A stretch of 64,000 bases of DNA. Origin: Lithodes maja. Lineage: Eukaryota; Arthropoda; Malacostraca; Decapoda; Lithodidae. Position 1 is the first letter of the stretch; every line of letters starts with the position of its first letter. The notes under the pieces are model-generated. The model had not been told where the DNA came from. It ran no database searches and saw only the letters and a program-made list of their open reading frames with translations. Positions 43,151-54,400 of this stretch are shown here, in pieces. The DNA lies in NCBI GenBank assembly GCA_037953745.1, contig JBAKBP010010389.1, positions 1 to 64,000 on the forward strand, written 5' to 3'. A program made the position numbers and the translations under genes.

Positions 43151-44848
43151 ACCGTGCCTCACGAACATCCACGATGCGAAGGCCAACGAGGTCCGTAGGT
43201 CGCCAACCTGGCTCAAGTGGAAGTGTGAGAGAGGGAGAGGGACCGGACTCGGGCACCACCGCTTCAACTGGGAGTACCAAGCCTGGGCCGGCCACAGAGG
43301 CGCTATGAGCCAGACTCTGCCGCGGTACAGCCGCAGCCGCGCGAGGACTTTGCACATCAACAGTGCGTCTGGTGGCGGAAATATGTATATCGACTGCCAC
43401 CTGCTCCAGTCTTCCATGAAAGCGTCCGGACCCCCCTCCGGAGTACGAGTCCGGAGGGATAGGTATCGAGGCAACTTGCGCGTCTCCTTCGATGCGAACA
43501 AGTCGACCTCCGGAACACCCCAGGAAGCCGCTAGGTCGTCGAATACAGTCTGTTTCATTGCCCATTCTACAAGAACGCCCTGTCCTCGCGACAGGGCGTC
43601 CGCCCACAGGTTGGCAGACCCGGGCAGGTAGGAGGCGTGCAGGGAGATGTTGTGTCGGTTCGCGAGGAAGAACAACTTCTCGGAGATCCCCAACAGAGTC
43701 AAAGACCTGGAGGACCCCTGCTTTTGGATACAGTGGACAGCTGTCTGATTGTCCATCCTGAAGGCCACCGACAGGCCCCGAAGGGCCAGCGCGTGGTCCC
43801 GCAGAAAGAACAAGGGAACCAAGAGTTCGAGGGCATTGATGTGTAGGTGTGTGTGTCCCACCCATCTGCCGTGTTGTTGATGTCCCAGGTTGGATTGGTA
43901 ACCCCACCCCACCTCGCTCGACGCATCTGTATCCACCCAGATCGTCGGCGGGGGGGAGGTCCAAGGCACAGCCGCAGAGAGCGTGCCCCGAGCAACCCAG
44001 TGTCCTAAGTGTCTGTGAATGGAACGCGGGATCGGCATGAGCCGATCCATATGGACCAACGGAAACACCCTGTTGCCCATGAGGATTAGGCGGCGCAGCC
44101 TGAGCCTCCCTAAGGGAATGGTCAGAGCAGCCCAATTGAGGGAACCCACTAACGAGTCCCAGATCCTCCTCGTGAGGGAGACCGAGTGCAACACGGCAAA
44201 AATCTTCCTGCGAAGTTTCACCGCGTTTGGCTGACTCTGGGTAACCGTAGCGTTGGTCAGATCCCATTCGAGACCTACCCACGTCACGACACGCGACGGG
44301 GTCAGGCGGGACTTGGGAATGTTGATGTTGAACCCTAACTGCGTGATGTGTCGAACTACGGTGAGGGTGTCGCGAACGCAGTGTTCTAGGGTGTCTGAAA
44401 CTATCAACCAATCGTCCAAGTAAAACAGGATCTGGAGGCCGCCCCTGAGGAGAGGATCCAGAGCCTGCTTCACCAGTTTCGAGAAGATCCGCGGCGCGAT
44501 GTTGAGACCGAAGGGAAGCCTGTCGAACATGAACACGCGATCGGAAGTCCGAACGGCCAAGAATCGCTGGAAACGAGGATGTATAGGGACGTGCCAATAC
44601 GCATCCTTGAGGTCCAGCGACACTACCCACGACAGAGGCCGCAGGGCCAGTCGTACCTGGTGCACCGTCAGCATCCGAAATCGCGTGTTCACGATGTGCC
44701 CGTTGAGGGCCGACAGATCCACCACCGGTCGCATCGCGTCGCAGTCCTTCTTCGGTACCAGAAATACACGGGAGAGGAAAACCGGGTGACCGGCTTTCAC
44801 CTCCTTGACGATTCCCTGCTCGTGCATGGAAGTAATCACGGTGGCCAC
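43124..44848 (-). CDS. DIRS-B reverse transcriptase-RNase H
   Basis: 574 residues from a Met at 44848. The true start may lie upstream, since the frame is open to about 44950. RT: FLVPKKDCDAMRPVVDLSAL, VVSLDLKDAYWHVPI (motif A), LPFGLNIAPRIFSKLV, FYLDDWLIV (about residues 146-154) and the thumb. RNase H: TIWVDTDASSEVGWGY, INALELLVPLF, FRMDNQTAVH and LWADALSRGQ hold all four catalytic acidic residues. Ends with the LIAPLWPAQAWYSQL segment typical of DIRS. Frame fully open. Confidence 0.9.
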   Translation of the reverse strand: MATVITSMHEQGIVKEVKAGHPVFLSRVFLVPKKDCDAMRPVVDLSALNGHIVNTRFRMLTVHQVRLALRPLSWVVSLDLKDAYWHVPIHPRFQRFLAVRTSDRVFMFDRLPFGLNIAPRIFSKLVKQALDPLLRGGLQILFYLDDWLIVSDTLEHCVRDTLTVVRHITQLGFNINIPKSRLTPSRVVTWVGLEWDLTNATVTQSQPNAVKLRRKIFAVLHSVSLTRRIWDSLVGSLNWAALTIPLGRLRLRRLILMGNRVFPLVHMDRLMPIPRSIHRHLGHWVARGTLSAAVPWTSPPPTIWVDTDASSEVGWGYQSNLGHQQHGRWVGHTHLHINALELLVPLFFLRDHALALRGLSVAFRMDNQTAVHCIQKQGSSRSLTLLGISEKLFFLANRHNISLHASYLPGSANLWADALSRGQGVLVEWAMKQTVFDDLAASWGVPEVDLFASKETRKLPRYLSLRTRTPEGGPDAFMEDWSRWQSIYIFPPPDALLMCKVLARLRLYRGRVWLIAPLWPAQAWYSQLKRWCPSPVPLPLSHFHLSQVGDLRTSLAFASWMFVRHGGSRSTDGI

Positions 44849-45066
44849 CTCCGAAGAGACAGGCCGGTGTCGTTGACAAGAGCTGAGTGGGGGTCTGGAC
44901 TTCCATCTCCAGGTTAGACCCCTCCGTGCAATCTTTCGCCCCCACGTCCCTCGCGGCCATCGAAGGGCGCAAGGGCGAAAACAACCTGTGGGAGCCCCCG
45001 AGATGAGGTGAGCGACCCGGTCGGCGAGGCGAGAAGGAGAACAGGGAGGAGACCGACCCGGAGAAC

Positions 45067-46911
45067 CTACACATTTTTTGACGTGGAGGGTCCCCCGGTA
45101 CGGTCCTTGCGGTCATAAGACCCTCGTTGACCACCCCTACCCCCCCCACCTCGTCGAAAAGGGCGGGACACCCCATCCCCTGTCCGTCGTGCGTCGGACC
45201 CCGTCGAAGTGCGGCCGGAAGTGGAAGGCTGGCCAGCCCCTTCTCGGCGGGGATGAAAGGGAGCAGGAGCAGAAGTGCGAGGCGGAACCGACGCTCTAGC
45301 CGGCAACTTCCCTTTCCTGCGCCCTTTCTTGGCAGCAGCAGTGGCACTAGCACTCCGAGGAGGACCGGCAGAAGGACGGGACTGCGAAGACCCTGGTCGC
45401 GACACAGCGCGTCTTTGCGTGTCGTAAGCAGGGTCCGCTGACAGAGAAGCGTAGCGTTCCCAAGCATCCTGCGCGAACAGCCCCGATGTATATAATTCAG
45501 AGTACAACAAACCCTGACGAATATCCAAAGGGGCCTTCCGGCAGAACGAGGACCTTACCGTTTGGCGTTGCCGAGTAGCCTCGCACAAAACCGCCTTCAG
45601 CTCGGGAACCAAAGACACCGCGAGCTGAAGGTGGATTCGCCTAACGTGGTCCAAACCCTCGCGAAGATCGCCAGGTGCAGTCGCCTCGATAAGTCGCAGG
45701 TGGTGAACAGAGGTCTGGAGGGAACCTAAAAAACAAGAAAATAAGTTCGCCACCCTCTGCCGCAAGGTAAAATCCCTGTCGACAGAGGACTTATCTGGGT
45801 GGGAAAAGAACGGGTTAGCAATAGCACAAATTTCAAGTTTGGGAGCGCTAATCCAGGACCAGAACTTGCCATCCAATCCGGCGACAGACACAAGAGGAGG
45901 CAAAAGCAGTGACGACTCTGGGGGAGGGATTGAAGAAGATCTGTCGACGGAACGGTTAGCAAACTCTAAGGCCTCAGCAAACCAGGCCTCCAATGGGAGA
46001 GGATTATCAAGGACGACGGACAAGCCAGGCTTACCGTCGTCGCTCAAACCCGTCCCATAGGAGGACAGCCCCGTCAAAACAGTGAGGGACTGAACATCTT
46101 GAAGGATGTCCTGGCGGCTGAAGTCTGACCAGAGCTTAGTACGAGGAGCAGACGGGGGCTTGGGCTTAACCGAAAAGTACTGAAGGTCAGTCCTTGTCGG
46201 GTAAGCCCGAACCTCCACGTCGGCCACCTGACCATCCTCCCTGATCGCCCTAAACTGCAGTTTATCATTAAGCTGCACCGACCAGCCCAAAGGTAGGGCC
46301 CTCTCACCGGACGGTAAATCGGTAGCACGCCCCGGGTGGGAGGCCTGCACCCCCTTCCAAACAGCCAAGGAGCCATAGAGGAGAGGCATAGTCCTCGACG
46401 GGACCTTGGCCTTCTGGATGGGGGGCAAGCGCGGACCCTGCCCTAGCAGACGGAGGACCCCCGCATGGGAGACAGCAGGGGGAACCACCTGAGCCAGGGC
46501 AGGAGCAGTGCTAGCCGACGACCGGGCAGGAGGGGAAGCAGGGCGAGAGGGAATGTGGTCCACCGCAGAGGGGAGGGGGACCAAAGCAGGGGCAGGTTGG
46601 GTGAGGCGCTGGGGTTGTGTCACCGCCAAGAAGCGCGACAAGAGGGATTCCTGCATCGCCTCCAATCGCGCGTCGCAGTGTGACACAACCCACCCCTGCA
46701 GAGCCGAAAATCGATCCGAGAGAGGCGAACCCCCCGAAGATTGTTCGGCCCGCAGGGGCGAGCGTGAGCGAGAGCGAGACCCATGACACGAAACAGCAGC
46801 GTCGCGGCCCAAAGAAGGCGAGCGACGACCGCCGTGGCGTCCCAGAGGGTCTCGCCCCCGCTCACTAACGCCCGAGGGGGAAACATCATCCTCCCCCTCT
46901 TCCAGCGACAC
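45067..46911 (-). CDS. DIRS-B gag (ORF1) main frame
   Basis: Open for 614 codons from 46911 (GTG/ATG choice uncertain; begins SLEEGEDDVSPSG). An Arg/Ser-rich GSRSRSRSPLRAEQ segment is followed by a long helical region with LRQRVANLFSCFLGSL and a C-terminal Gly/Arg-rich GGGGRGGQRGSYDRKDR tail likely to bind nucleic acid. It probably joins the upstream Cys-rich frame by splicing or an undetected frame change. Confidence 0.75.
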   Translation of the reverse strand: MSLEEGEDDVSPSGVSERGRDPLGRHGGRRSPSLGRDAAVSCHGSRSRSRSPLRAEQSSGGSPLSDRFSALQGWVVSHCDARLEAMQESLLSRFLAVTQPQRLTQPAPALVPLPSAVDHIPSRPASPPARSSASTAPALAQVVPPAVSHAGVLRLLGQGPRLPPIQKAKVPSRTMPLLYGSLAVWKGVQASHPGRATDLPSGERALPLGWSVQLNDKLQFRAIREDGQVADVEVRAYPTRTDLQYFSVKPKPPSAPRTKLWSDFSRQDILQDVQSLTVLTGLSSYGTGLSDDGKPGLSVVLDNPLPLEAWFAEALEFANRSVDRSSSIPPPESSLLLPPLVSVAGLDGKFWSWISAPKLEICAIANPFFSHPDKSSVDRDFTLRQRVANLFSCFLGSLQTSVHHLRLIEATAPGDLREGLDHVRRIHLQLAVSLVPELKAVLCEATRQRQTVRSSFCRKAPLDIRQGLLYSELYTSGLFAQDAWERYASLSADPAYDTQRRAVSRPGSSQSRPSAGPPRSASATAAAKKGRRKGKLPARASVPPRTSAPAPFHPRREGAGQPSTSGRTSTGSDARRTGDGVSRPFRRGGGGRGGQRGSYDRKDRTGGPSTSKNV

Positions 46912-46919
46912 GTCAGCCC

Positions 46920-48101
46920 CGAGAAAGGGGACCCCGAAACCTCGCTATACTCTACCGAGTCAAGCGGCGGGGTACCCACTCGGGGAGCCGGAAGCCGAAG
47001 ATCAGGGACCGAAGAAGGAAGAGGAGTAGGATGACGGGAGTGGGAAGGCTGGCCGGGCGAAAGGAGGTCAGAAGGAGCCGCGGGGGGAAACAAAGCAAGG
47101 ATCCCCGGGGCTGACAGAACAGGGCGGCCCGACACCGAGGAGGAGGAGGGAGGAACCACCACCTTGGGACGAGACCGCGAAGGAAGAAGAGGCACAGAAG
47201 CAGGAGAAGTAGGAGGAGAAGCAACGACAACCTGGCGCTCCCCCCTGGACAGAGTAGGAGGAGGGAGCAGAGGGCCAGCTACATGATGGACGTCCGCCCG
47301 CGTGGAGGACACATGAAGAGGACGCCTCATGTGCAGGGGAAGCGGGCGGAAAGTGGTAGAGCCCCGATCCGGAGAGGCCAGGGGAGGGCGTACAGGGGCA
47401 GAGACGCTAACCCTGGCCGCAGGGCGAGAACCATGACGAGGGCGACGGCCGGAGTCAAGGTCAGCAGGAGGACGAGGAGGGGCAGCAGAGGACGGACGAC
47501 GAGGAGAGCGAGAGCGTGGACGGAGCTGAGGATCCTCCCGACGATGCGGCGACCGACCACGGGACCCAAGAAGAAGGGCCCGAGCAGGAAGAGGGCCAGG
47601 TAAACGGCCCCCAGACGGGTCAGGGATGCCCAGGGCCACACGGATCCGGTCATCCACAAAAGCCGGTGAGCGATGGCCCACAGATCGAATGTGGTGGGAG
47701 ACCACCGCCCACACGGACTGAAGGGATGCCGAGGCCGCCGCTGCGTCAGAGGAACCAGGGCGATTGTCCACCACATCCACCAAGTCCATGCACGGACCAC
47801 ACAGCGCAGGGAGGTAGGCCGTAGAGGACACACATTGGGAGTGGCGGAGGCAAGACCGGTGGCACTCCAAACAAGGGGAGCCACAGCCCTGGCGAAAGCA
47901 AGGCATCACAACCTGCAATGGAAGAACACACAGCATAAGCAACACGGTGACGGAGTCAGCGAAGAGAATGTCCAATAAAAACCAGGGAATGAGCATGGGT
48001 AAACAAGAAGACACATGCAAACTGGAAGGCGTACTCACTCGAAACCGGGAACACTGAGGTAGGCGATGAGGGCAGGCGATGCTGAAAAGCACAAGCAGAA
48101 C
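46920..48101 (-). CDS. DIRS-B 5' Cys-rich coding region with probable introns
   Basis: A short exon (48101-48039) lies between an acceptor-like CATCTTTGCAG and a donor GTGAGT (48038-48033). A 126-nt intron ends in TTCCATTGCAG (47913), after which the frame encodes CFRQGCGSPCLECHRSCL and ALCGPCMDL, a Cys-rich, perhaps zinc-binding, region, then a Ser/Pro/Arg-rich linker. Spliceosomal introns have been reported in other DIRS elements. The assignment is from splice consensus only. Confidence 0.55.
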
Positions 48102-49345
48102 CTGCAAAGATGGAGAAAGTGTTAAACACCACTCAACACCTCACATGCAGGGCCCTAACTCCATAAAGTGTAGACGCCAATATAGTAATAGGCAACAATA
48201 TGACACAAAAAAGGGTCAACAGTGAAAGCCAACTATAACCGCAAATTTGCGGGCCAATGGAGGTAGATCCGTACCGACACAAACCTCCCACATCGCCACG
48301 CGACCCCCCAGCGACCACCGCAAATTTGCGGGGAGCCGAAACGACCCAGAGGGCCGAATCGAGCACTCCGCAAATTTGCGGGACCTGCCAAGAGGGTCCG
48401 GTGCCGAACAAGCGAGAGGGGCGCCTAGGAAAACCAAAAAAGGCCCGCAAACAAGCGTCAACTCCGTATCTCCAAGCGACGATGACCGTGACCATCAAGC
48501 TGAGCAGTGTCTTCCTTGAAAATGTCCTGACTCGACCGGTCAAGGGAGAGGCAAGGAAGGCACACCAGGGGAGAGGAGGCACATCCCCTGGGAACCACCC
48601 AACCCACAGAGATAGAGCAAAGCCCATGAGAAGAAGTGGCAGGTAGGGTGGTTTGGCACAACAGGGGCCCCCGTGGGGTACCCCAAGATTGGGCAAAAGT
48701 TATGAAAGGATGAAGGTGAAAACAGGAAGGGAACACAAAAAACCAGTAACGAAACTGGCGAGAAAAAGGGTGGCCTAGCCGCGAGTAGAGAATGTGTCAG
48801 GGGCGAAAAACCCTGTGGAGTGAGGGAGAGGCCCCCGTGGGGTACCTCTGGGTATCACGAACCACTAAGCGCCCAGGCCCTTGAGACACAGTGAAGGCTC
48901 GAAAGGGGGGACTCGGGAATAACGCTAGTTATGTGGCTGACACAAACACTACAAACAGCACCGCCACCACGAAATCTCAGATTGGGAACCAACCGTACAC
49001 CTAGGCTATGAAAAAATGAGAACTCATAAGGGCATAGCAATTCCTGAATGATCAACAAGCTAGGCTAACTGAAGCTAAAAGCTAAACTATGCCCAGACTA
49101 ACAGGAAAAAAGAATATGAAAAGAGAAAGAATGAAAACACATAGACGGGGAACGCCAAGCGCCCCCGTACCTTCGGTAGCTATTTCCACACGCGTCTCCA
49201 TTAAACACACTGAGGAGCCCATTTAGGTGTGTCCTAGATCACGTAACATCTGTCTAGCAAAAAGAAGGCCAGAAAAGCCGAAACGAACCTAAAACAGGGT
49301 GAATTGAAGGAGCACAACAAAAGTGGACTTCAACAATGGCGACGC
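48102..49345 (-). promoter_or_regulatory. DIRS-B leader with three CCGCAAATTTGCGG palindromes
   Basis: Palindromes at 48239-48252, 48318-48331 and 48368-48381, matching those of DIRS-A in number, order and spacing. No coding frame. Probable promoter region. Confidence 0.6.
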
Positions 49346-49656
49346 GTGAAAAAATGATGACAAGAGAGGGTCGCTTATGCGCACGTTCGACAGGGATCGG
49401 CGCATAACGGAACACGGGATGGGCCTTGAGCGGTAACTAAGGTAAACCCCTTTTTCTTCTCTTCTAATGCTTTTTTCACCTTCGGTGGTAGTTTTGGTTA
49501 ATGTACAACGTCTCCTAGAGCAAGATAAGGAGTAGACTCTAGACGTTTTCTTTTTAACCGCGGTTGGAATGACGACATAGCAGTCAAAATAGACAAGTCG
49601 TCATTGCAATTAGGTTAATAGCCTTGACGTTGGATTTGCCAAGACTACTAACAAAT
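49345..49656 (-). repeat. DIRS-B 5' terminal repeat
   Basis: Reverse complement of 41285-41580. Element sense starts ATTTGTTAGTAGTCTTGG. Confidence 0.88.
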
Positions 49657-49903
49657 CTACAACACCTACCAAAGTAAAAACCCTACCTTAGTTATTATCA
49701 ACCCCTATGATTTCCCTGCCTGTAATACTCAGTGTGCCCTCCACCAAATTCGTGACTCTGCCAAACCTCGCCCCTCTACCCCTCGCATTTCTGTAAATGA
49801 AGAGGAGTGGGGACAAGAGGAAGAAATTGCCCCCCATACCATGACCTCAGACGATACCGAGGAAATCCTGGAAGAGGTAGATACCGACCCCCAGGATTTT
49901 TAA
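49657..49903 (+). CDS. Gypsy gag, second part
   Basis: Continues the gag frame (YNTYQSKNPTLVIINPYDF) to the stop after DTDPQDF, with an acidic NEEEWGQEEEIAPHTMTSDD tail. It overlaps the protease frame, as usual for a gag-pol frameshift. Confidence 0.7.
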
Positions 49904-50424
49904 AGTATCCCCCGCCCACGATGGGCTCGGCGGGGGACGCCATAACTAGTCGCACTGCCCCCATTTATTACATGGCCAAAATCAAGGACATTCCTGTCCG
50001 CTTGCTAATCGACACGGGAGCTGCCAAGTCATGTTTGTTCAAATCTTACTATGAAAAACATCCCCGACGATTTGGCCCTTTGTTAAACACCAAAACAGAA
50101 CTCATCTCAGCTGCTGATACTTACTTAAATCTCCTAGGAGACACTTTACCCCTATCAGTAACCATTTCTGGCCCCCATGCTCGTTGTTATCACAGATTTA
50201 CAGTATTTTCCTCCAACTGTAAACATTATGATGGTTTCCTTGGACTTTACCTCCTTCAAAAACTAGAGGCCCAGATTGACTGCGGCCAAAGGCTGATCTC
50301 ATTCAAAAATAAATTCCAGCCCAAAGCCTCTGACAAACCAATCACACAGAAACCCATTCCCAAAAAGAAAAAAACAACCTCCCCCTCAACAAACCCTGAT
50401 TCAGGGTTACCAAGTTGCAGCTAG
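49807..50424 (+). CDS. Gypsy aspartic protease
   Basis: IPVRLLIDTGAAKSCLF carries the DTGA active site (about residues 67-70 of this frame). A typical flap/core follows, with DGFLGLYLLQKLEAQIDC corresponding to the ILG(M/L)DFL motif. The Lys/Pro-rich end runs into a different frame at 50424. The first about 55 residues overlap gag and may not be translated. Confidence 0.8.
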   Translation: MGTRGRNCPPYHDLRRYRGNPGRGRYRPPGFLKYPPPTMGSAGDAITSRTAPIYYMAKIKDIPVRLLIDTGAAKSCLFKSYYEKHPRRFGPLLNTKTELISAADTYLNLLGDTLPLSVTISGPHARCYHRFTVFSSNCKHYDGFLGLYLLQKLEAQIDCGQRLISFKNKFQPKASDKPITQKPIPKKKKTTSPSTNPDSGLPSCS

Positions 50425-50431
50425 CACTAAG

Positions 50432-51406
50432 GTGACTCCTAAAACCTCCCCTTGCCCCGAGATCTCTCAAAACCTCACTCAATTCAGTAAAAAAATGCCT
50501 CACCAAACGAAAGAAGACAAGTCCAAGCAACTCCCCCTCGGTAATCCCCTCAATTCTCGTAACTCTGTCCAGAATAAATCCTCCCATGTTTTCAGGACAG
50601 ACTCTGATATATGTAACCCTAATTCTATCCAATGTTTATGTACACATGTTTCCAGAGAAAATGCCGACCGATGTACCCAACAATGTTTCCCCCATGCCCC
50701 CAGAAATGTTAACAACCCCAAATCAATACACCAGTCCTACACCAATAACCCATGTTCTACACCTAACTTTTTCCCCACCAACCCTCCGCAGTCCCCCCAG
50801 CAAATCCTGTTTTCTAACTCGCTCCCCTCTCACCCTTCTGAACCGCCCGCACGCGCCGTTAACCCCCCCCTCACGCGTGACTCCCACCAAAGTGATTTCC
50901 CCCCCCCCCCCCTCATGCGTACCGAACACCTGCTCACCAGTCGGTCCCCCACCATCATGAGCCCAACTAAACTTTCAACCTCCACCAATTCCCACCAACA
51001 AAATTTCCCTTGTGACCGTTTTCCGTCAGTAGCTCCCTTCCACCCCCCCACAATTCACACCCCTAATCAACTTCAAAACCCCACACTTGACTCACCCCCT
51101 CATGACAGACAAACCCACCAACCCCAGATAACCTCTAAACAAACCGTTACTGCCACCGACAACGCTCCCCCCACCAACCCTCCGCAGTCCCTCCAACAAA
51201 TCCCGTTTTCTAACCCCCTCACACCGCGCCCCACTGATCCTCTCACACGCGCCGTTAATCCCCCCCTCACGCGTGACCCCCACCAAAGTGACCTTGCCCC
51301 CCTTATAAGTACCAAGCACCTGCTCTCCAGTCAATCCCCCACCATCATTAGCCCAGCGGTAGTTCAGGATAAATGCCAAATTCCCCCCACCATCAAAAAT
51401 GGGTGA
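50432..51406 (+). CDS. Gypsy proline-rich linker frame with internal duplication
   Basis: 324 codons, rich in Pro, Thr, Ser and Asn. Two about 65-residue repeats (PTNPPQSPQQILFSN... at about 50776 and PTNPPQSLQQIPFSN... at about 51171) share RAVNPPLTRD and SPTI.SP. It lies in a frame between protease and RT and needs a shift on each side. It could be a genuine spacer of this lineage or a frame-shifted part of pol. No known domain. Confidence 0.55.
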   Translation: MTPKTSPCPEISQNLTQFSKKMPHQTKEDKSKQLPLGNPLNSRNSVQNKSSHVFRTDSDICNPNSIQCLCTHVSRENADRCTQQCFPHAPRNVNNPKSIHQSYTNNPCSTPNFFPTNPPQSPQQILFSNSLPSHPSEPPARAVNPPLTRDSHQSDFPPPPLMRTEHLLTSRSPTIMSPTKLSTSTNSHQQNFPCDRFPSVAPFHPPTIHTPNQLQNPTLDSPPHDRQTHQPQITSKQTVTATDNAPPTNPPQSLQQIPFSNPLTPRPTDPLTRAVNPPLTRDPHQSDLAPLISTKHLLSSQSPTIISPAVVQDKCQIPPTIKNG

Positions 51407-54400
51407 ACCTGCGGCCCATACCCCAAACTCACATGGTATTTTCCCCCACTAACACATCCCCCAACCCCCATCGCTGCCTCTTACAACCCGCCATCATTCC
51501 CGCTCGTATCAACCACATTCTCGTGGCTAATATCTCAGAGGAACCCCTGACATTACCGAAAGGTCTCATTATAGGAGACCTCGAAACTTTCGATGACCTC
51601 CCCATACATTGTAACGACACCCCTACCAGCCTCCAATTGCCCCCTCTTCCTGAGACACTATCTGACCACCAAAAGAACGGCATGTACAACCTACTGTTGG
51701 AATTCAGTGACGTCTTTGCCCAACAACCCACCGAAATCGGACAGACGGATGTAGAACAACACATCATTAACACCACAGGCCCCCCCATACGACAACCATC
51801 CCGTAGAAAGAACCCCATACAACGTCAGGAAGAGGAACGCCAAGTCCAGGAAATGTTAGAGGCCGGGATTGCCACCCCGTCCATTAGCCCCTGGTCTTCC
51901 CCTGTTGTCTTAGTCAAAAAGAAAGATGGGACAACCCGTTTTTGCGTCGATTACAGGAGGTTAAATGACATAACCATTAAAGACGCTACGCCCTTACCCC
52001 GCATAGACGATTCCCTTGACTCCCTATACGGATCCAAATGGTTCACTACCCTCGACTTGCAAGCAGGGTATTGGCAAGTGCCTATCAAGGCCGAGGACCA
52101 AAAGAAAACAGCATTTTCCACTAGTGGTGGCCATCACTATGAATTTAACGTCCTACCTTTTGGCCTCTGTAATGGACCCGCCACTTTCTCCCGTTTGATG
52201 GAAACGGTATTACATGGCCTAACCTGGGAAACCTGCCTAGCCTATCTGGACAATATTATTGTGTACTCTCCAACCTGGGAAGAACACCTCCTCAGGTTGA
52301 GACAAGTCCTGCAAAGAATCCGAGCCGCCGGGTTGAAATTAAAACCCTCAAAGTGCGTGATTGCCCGGAATACGGTAGATTTTCTCGGACACGTGATATC
52401 TGAACATGGTATTGCGCCAGACCCAAGGAAACTTCAAGCCATACAAAACCAAACCCCACCCACCACGGTTAAAGGAATACGTTCGTTTCTAGGTTTAGCC
52501 ACGTACTACAGACGTTTCGTCCCCCACTTTGCCACCATAGCCAGACCCCTCCACCAACTTACCCACAAAGACACCCCGTTCGCCTGGACACCTGAAAGAG
52601 ACCTCGCGTTTAACACTTTGAAGCAAAAGCTAATCCAAGCCCCTATCGTCGTTTTCCCTGACTACCAGAAACCTTTCCGTCTTTATACCGACGTATCTCT
52701 GTACGCCATAGGTGCAGTATTATCTCAATTCAGAGATGGAAAGGAACATGTGATAGCGTATGCCAGCTGCACACTCACCCCACCCCAACAGAATTACGCA
52801 GCCACCAAGAGAGAGTGCTTAGGGATCATTTGGGCACTCAGCCACTTCCGGTCATTTGTGTTGGGCGCAAAACTCGAAATAATTACCGACCATCAATCTT
52901 TACAATGGCTGCGTAGGTGCGAAACCAACTCAGCCATTTTGGTACGTTGGAGAGAGACACTAGAGGACTACGACTTTACCATACAATATCGTCCCGGCAA
53001 ACTCCATACTAATGCAGACGCCCTGTCACGTTTGCCAGTACCAAAAGACCCCCCCACCAACCTAGCCGCCTTACAAAACACTCAATTGGTATCTACCCCC
53101 ACCTCCCGACAGAATGCCCCCCCAGCCCCCTCCCTAATTCAATCTTGGGAAGCACGAATCAGACCCCCCTGGATACCGTTAAACGTCTTCAGGAGACTGA
53201 CTCGCTGGGGAGATCAACTTGCCACAGACACTGGTCACATAATCTTGGACCCCACCATAGCCCACGACTACATGATTGCCATCCACGAGGGAAACGGCAT
53301 ACACCTTGGACAAAAGAAAATGTTAAAGATCTTCACAGACCAATACTGGACCCCCAACCCCTCCAAAATTGCACAACGAGTGACAGAATCCTGCAAACCG
53401 TGTTTATTGGGAAAGGATGGATCACGCACCCCAGGCCCAGCTGGTACCATTTCTGCCAACAAACCGTTCCAAGTCCTATCCCTCGACATCATGGGCCCGT
53501 TCCCTTCTTACGCTGGCAACCGCTATATCGTCACATTTGTAGACGTATATTCAAAATTTCTAATAGCCTGCCCAGTTAAAGACCACACAGCCACCACAGT
53601 CGCCACACTGCTTGCCACCGAAGTGTTCCCTATATTCGGCCTTCCCCTTGCTCTTCTATCGGACAATGCCCCCGAGTTTAGTGGACACGTTTGGCAACAA
53701 TTCACCCAACAATGCGGTATCAAGATTAAACACTCATCCCCGTACTGGCCTCAAGGAAATGCTATCTGCGAACGCAGCCATCGCACCATCAACAACCAGT
53801 TACGTACAAGAATGATTGCTCTTAATACCTCAGACTGGCCATCACAACTAAAGATGATACAGTGGGGTATGAACACCTGTCCTCGGGAAGACGGTATTTC
53901 CCCTCATGAACGTGTTTACGGTGTACCCCCCCTGTTACTGCCATTCCACCACCACGCTCACCTTCCCTCCACCACCTCCACAATTGACCCATTGCAACAT
54001 CTGCAAAACACCCTCCATACCGCCCAGATCTGTCAAGACACCAAAACTGATAACATCGATGACAAAAACCCTTTCGCCATCCATGACACCGTAATGATAG
54101 CCAACCTCCCTATCACCAACAAGTTAGGCCCTCGCTATGTCGGACCCTACACCGTAATACAAGTCCCAAATGCCTTTCAAGTCACCATCGACTATCACGG
54201 CGTAACTCGCACGCTCCGAACTAGATTCGTCCGAGCGTTTAAACCCCTAAAGCCACAAGACATTACCCCACCCCACACGTCCGACCCTAAATTAAACATC
54301 CCTACTCACCCCCTCACTCAGGCTACAAATATTCCCATGCAAACACCTAAGGACCTAAGCCCTCCAACACCGAACCGACAAATCTTTTCTCACCATACCC

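Larger units (their letters stand above)
41228..49656 (-). mobile_element. DIRS-B, largely intact tyrosine-recombinase retrotransposon
   Basis: Inserted in the Gypsy gag without target duplication: the host frame reads straight through when it is removed (..CGC AA|C TAC AAC..). Minus-strand order: 5' terminal repeat, leader with three palindromes, intron-containing 5' coding region, gag, RT-RNase H, recombinase, 3' UTR, internal complementary region (41640-41755) and inverted terminal repeat (41228-41600). All catalytic motifs are present, so it is a candidate autonomous copy and the reference for DIRS-A. Confidence 0.92.

Noticed and set aside
42186..45467. 1093-codon minus-strand frame as a single protein
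   Set aside because: Only the C-terminal third (recombinase) is real. The upstream part is an out-of-frame reading of gag and RT.
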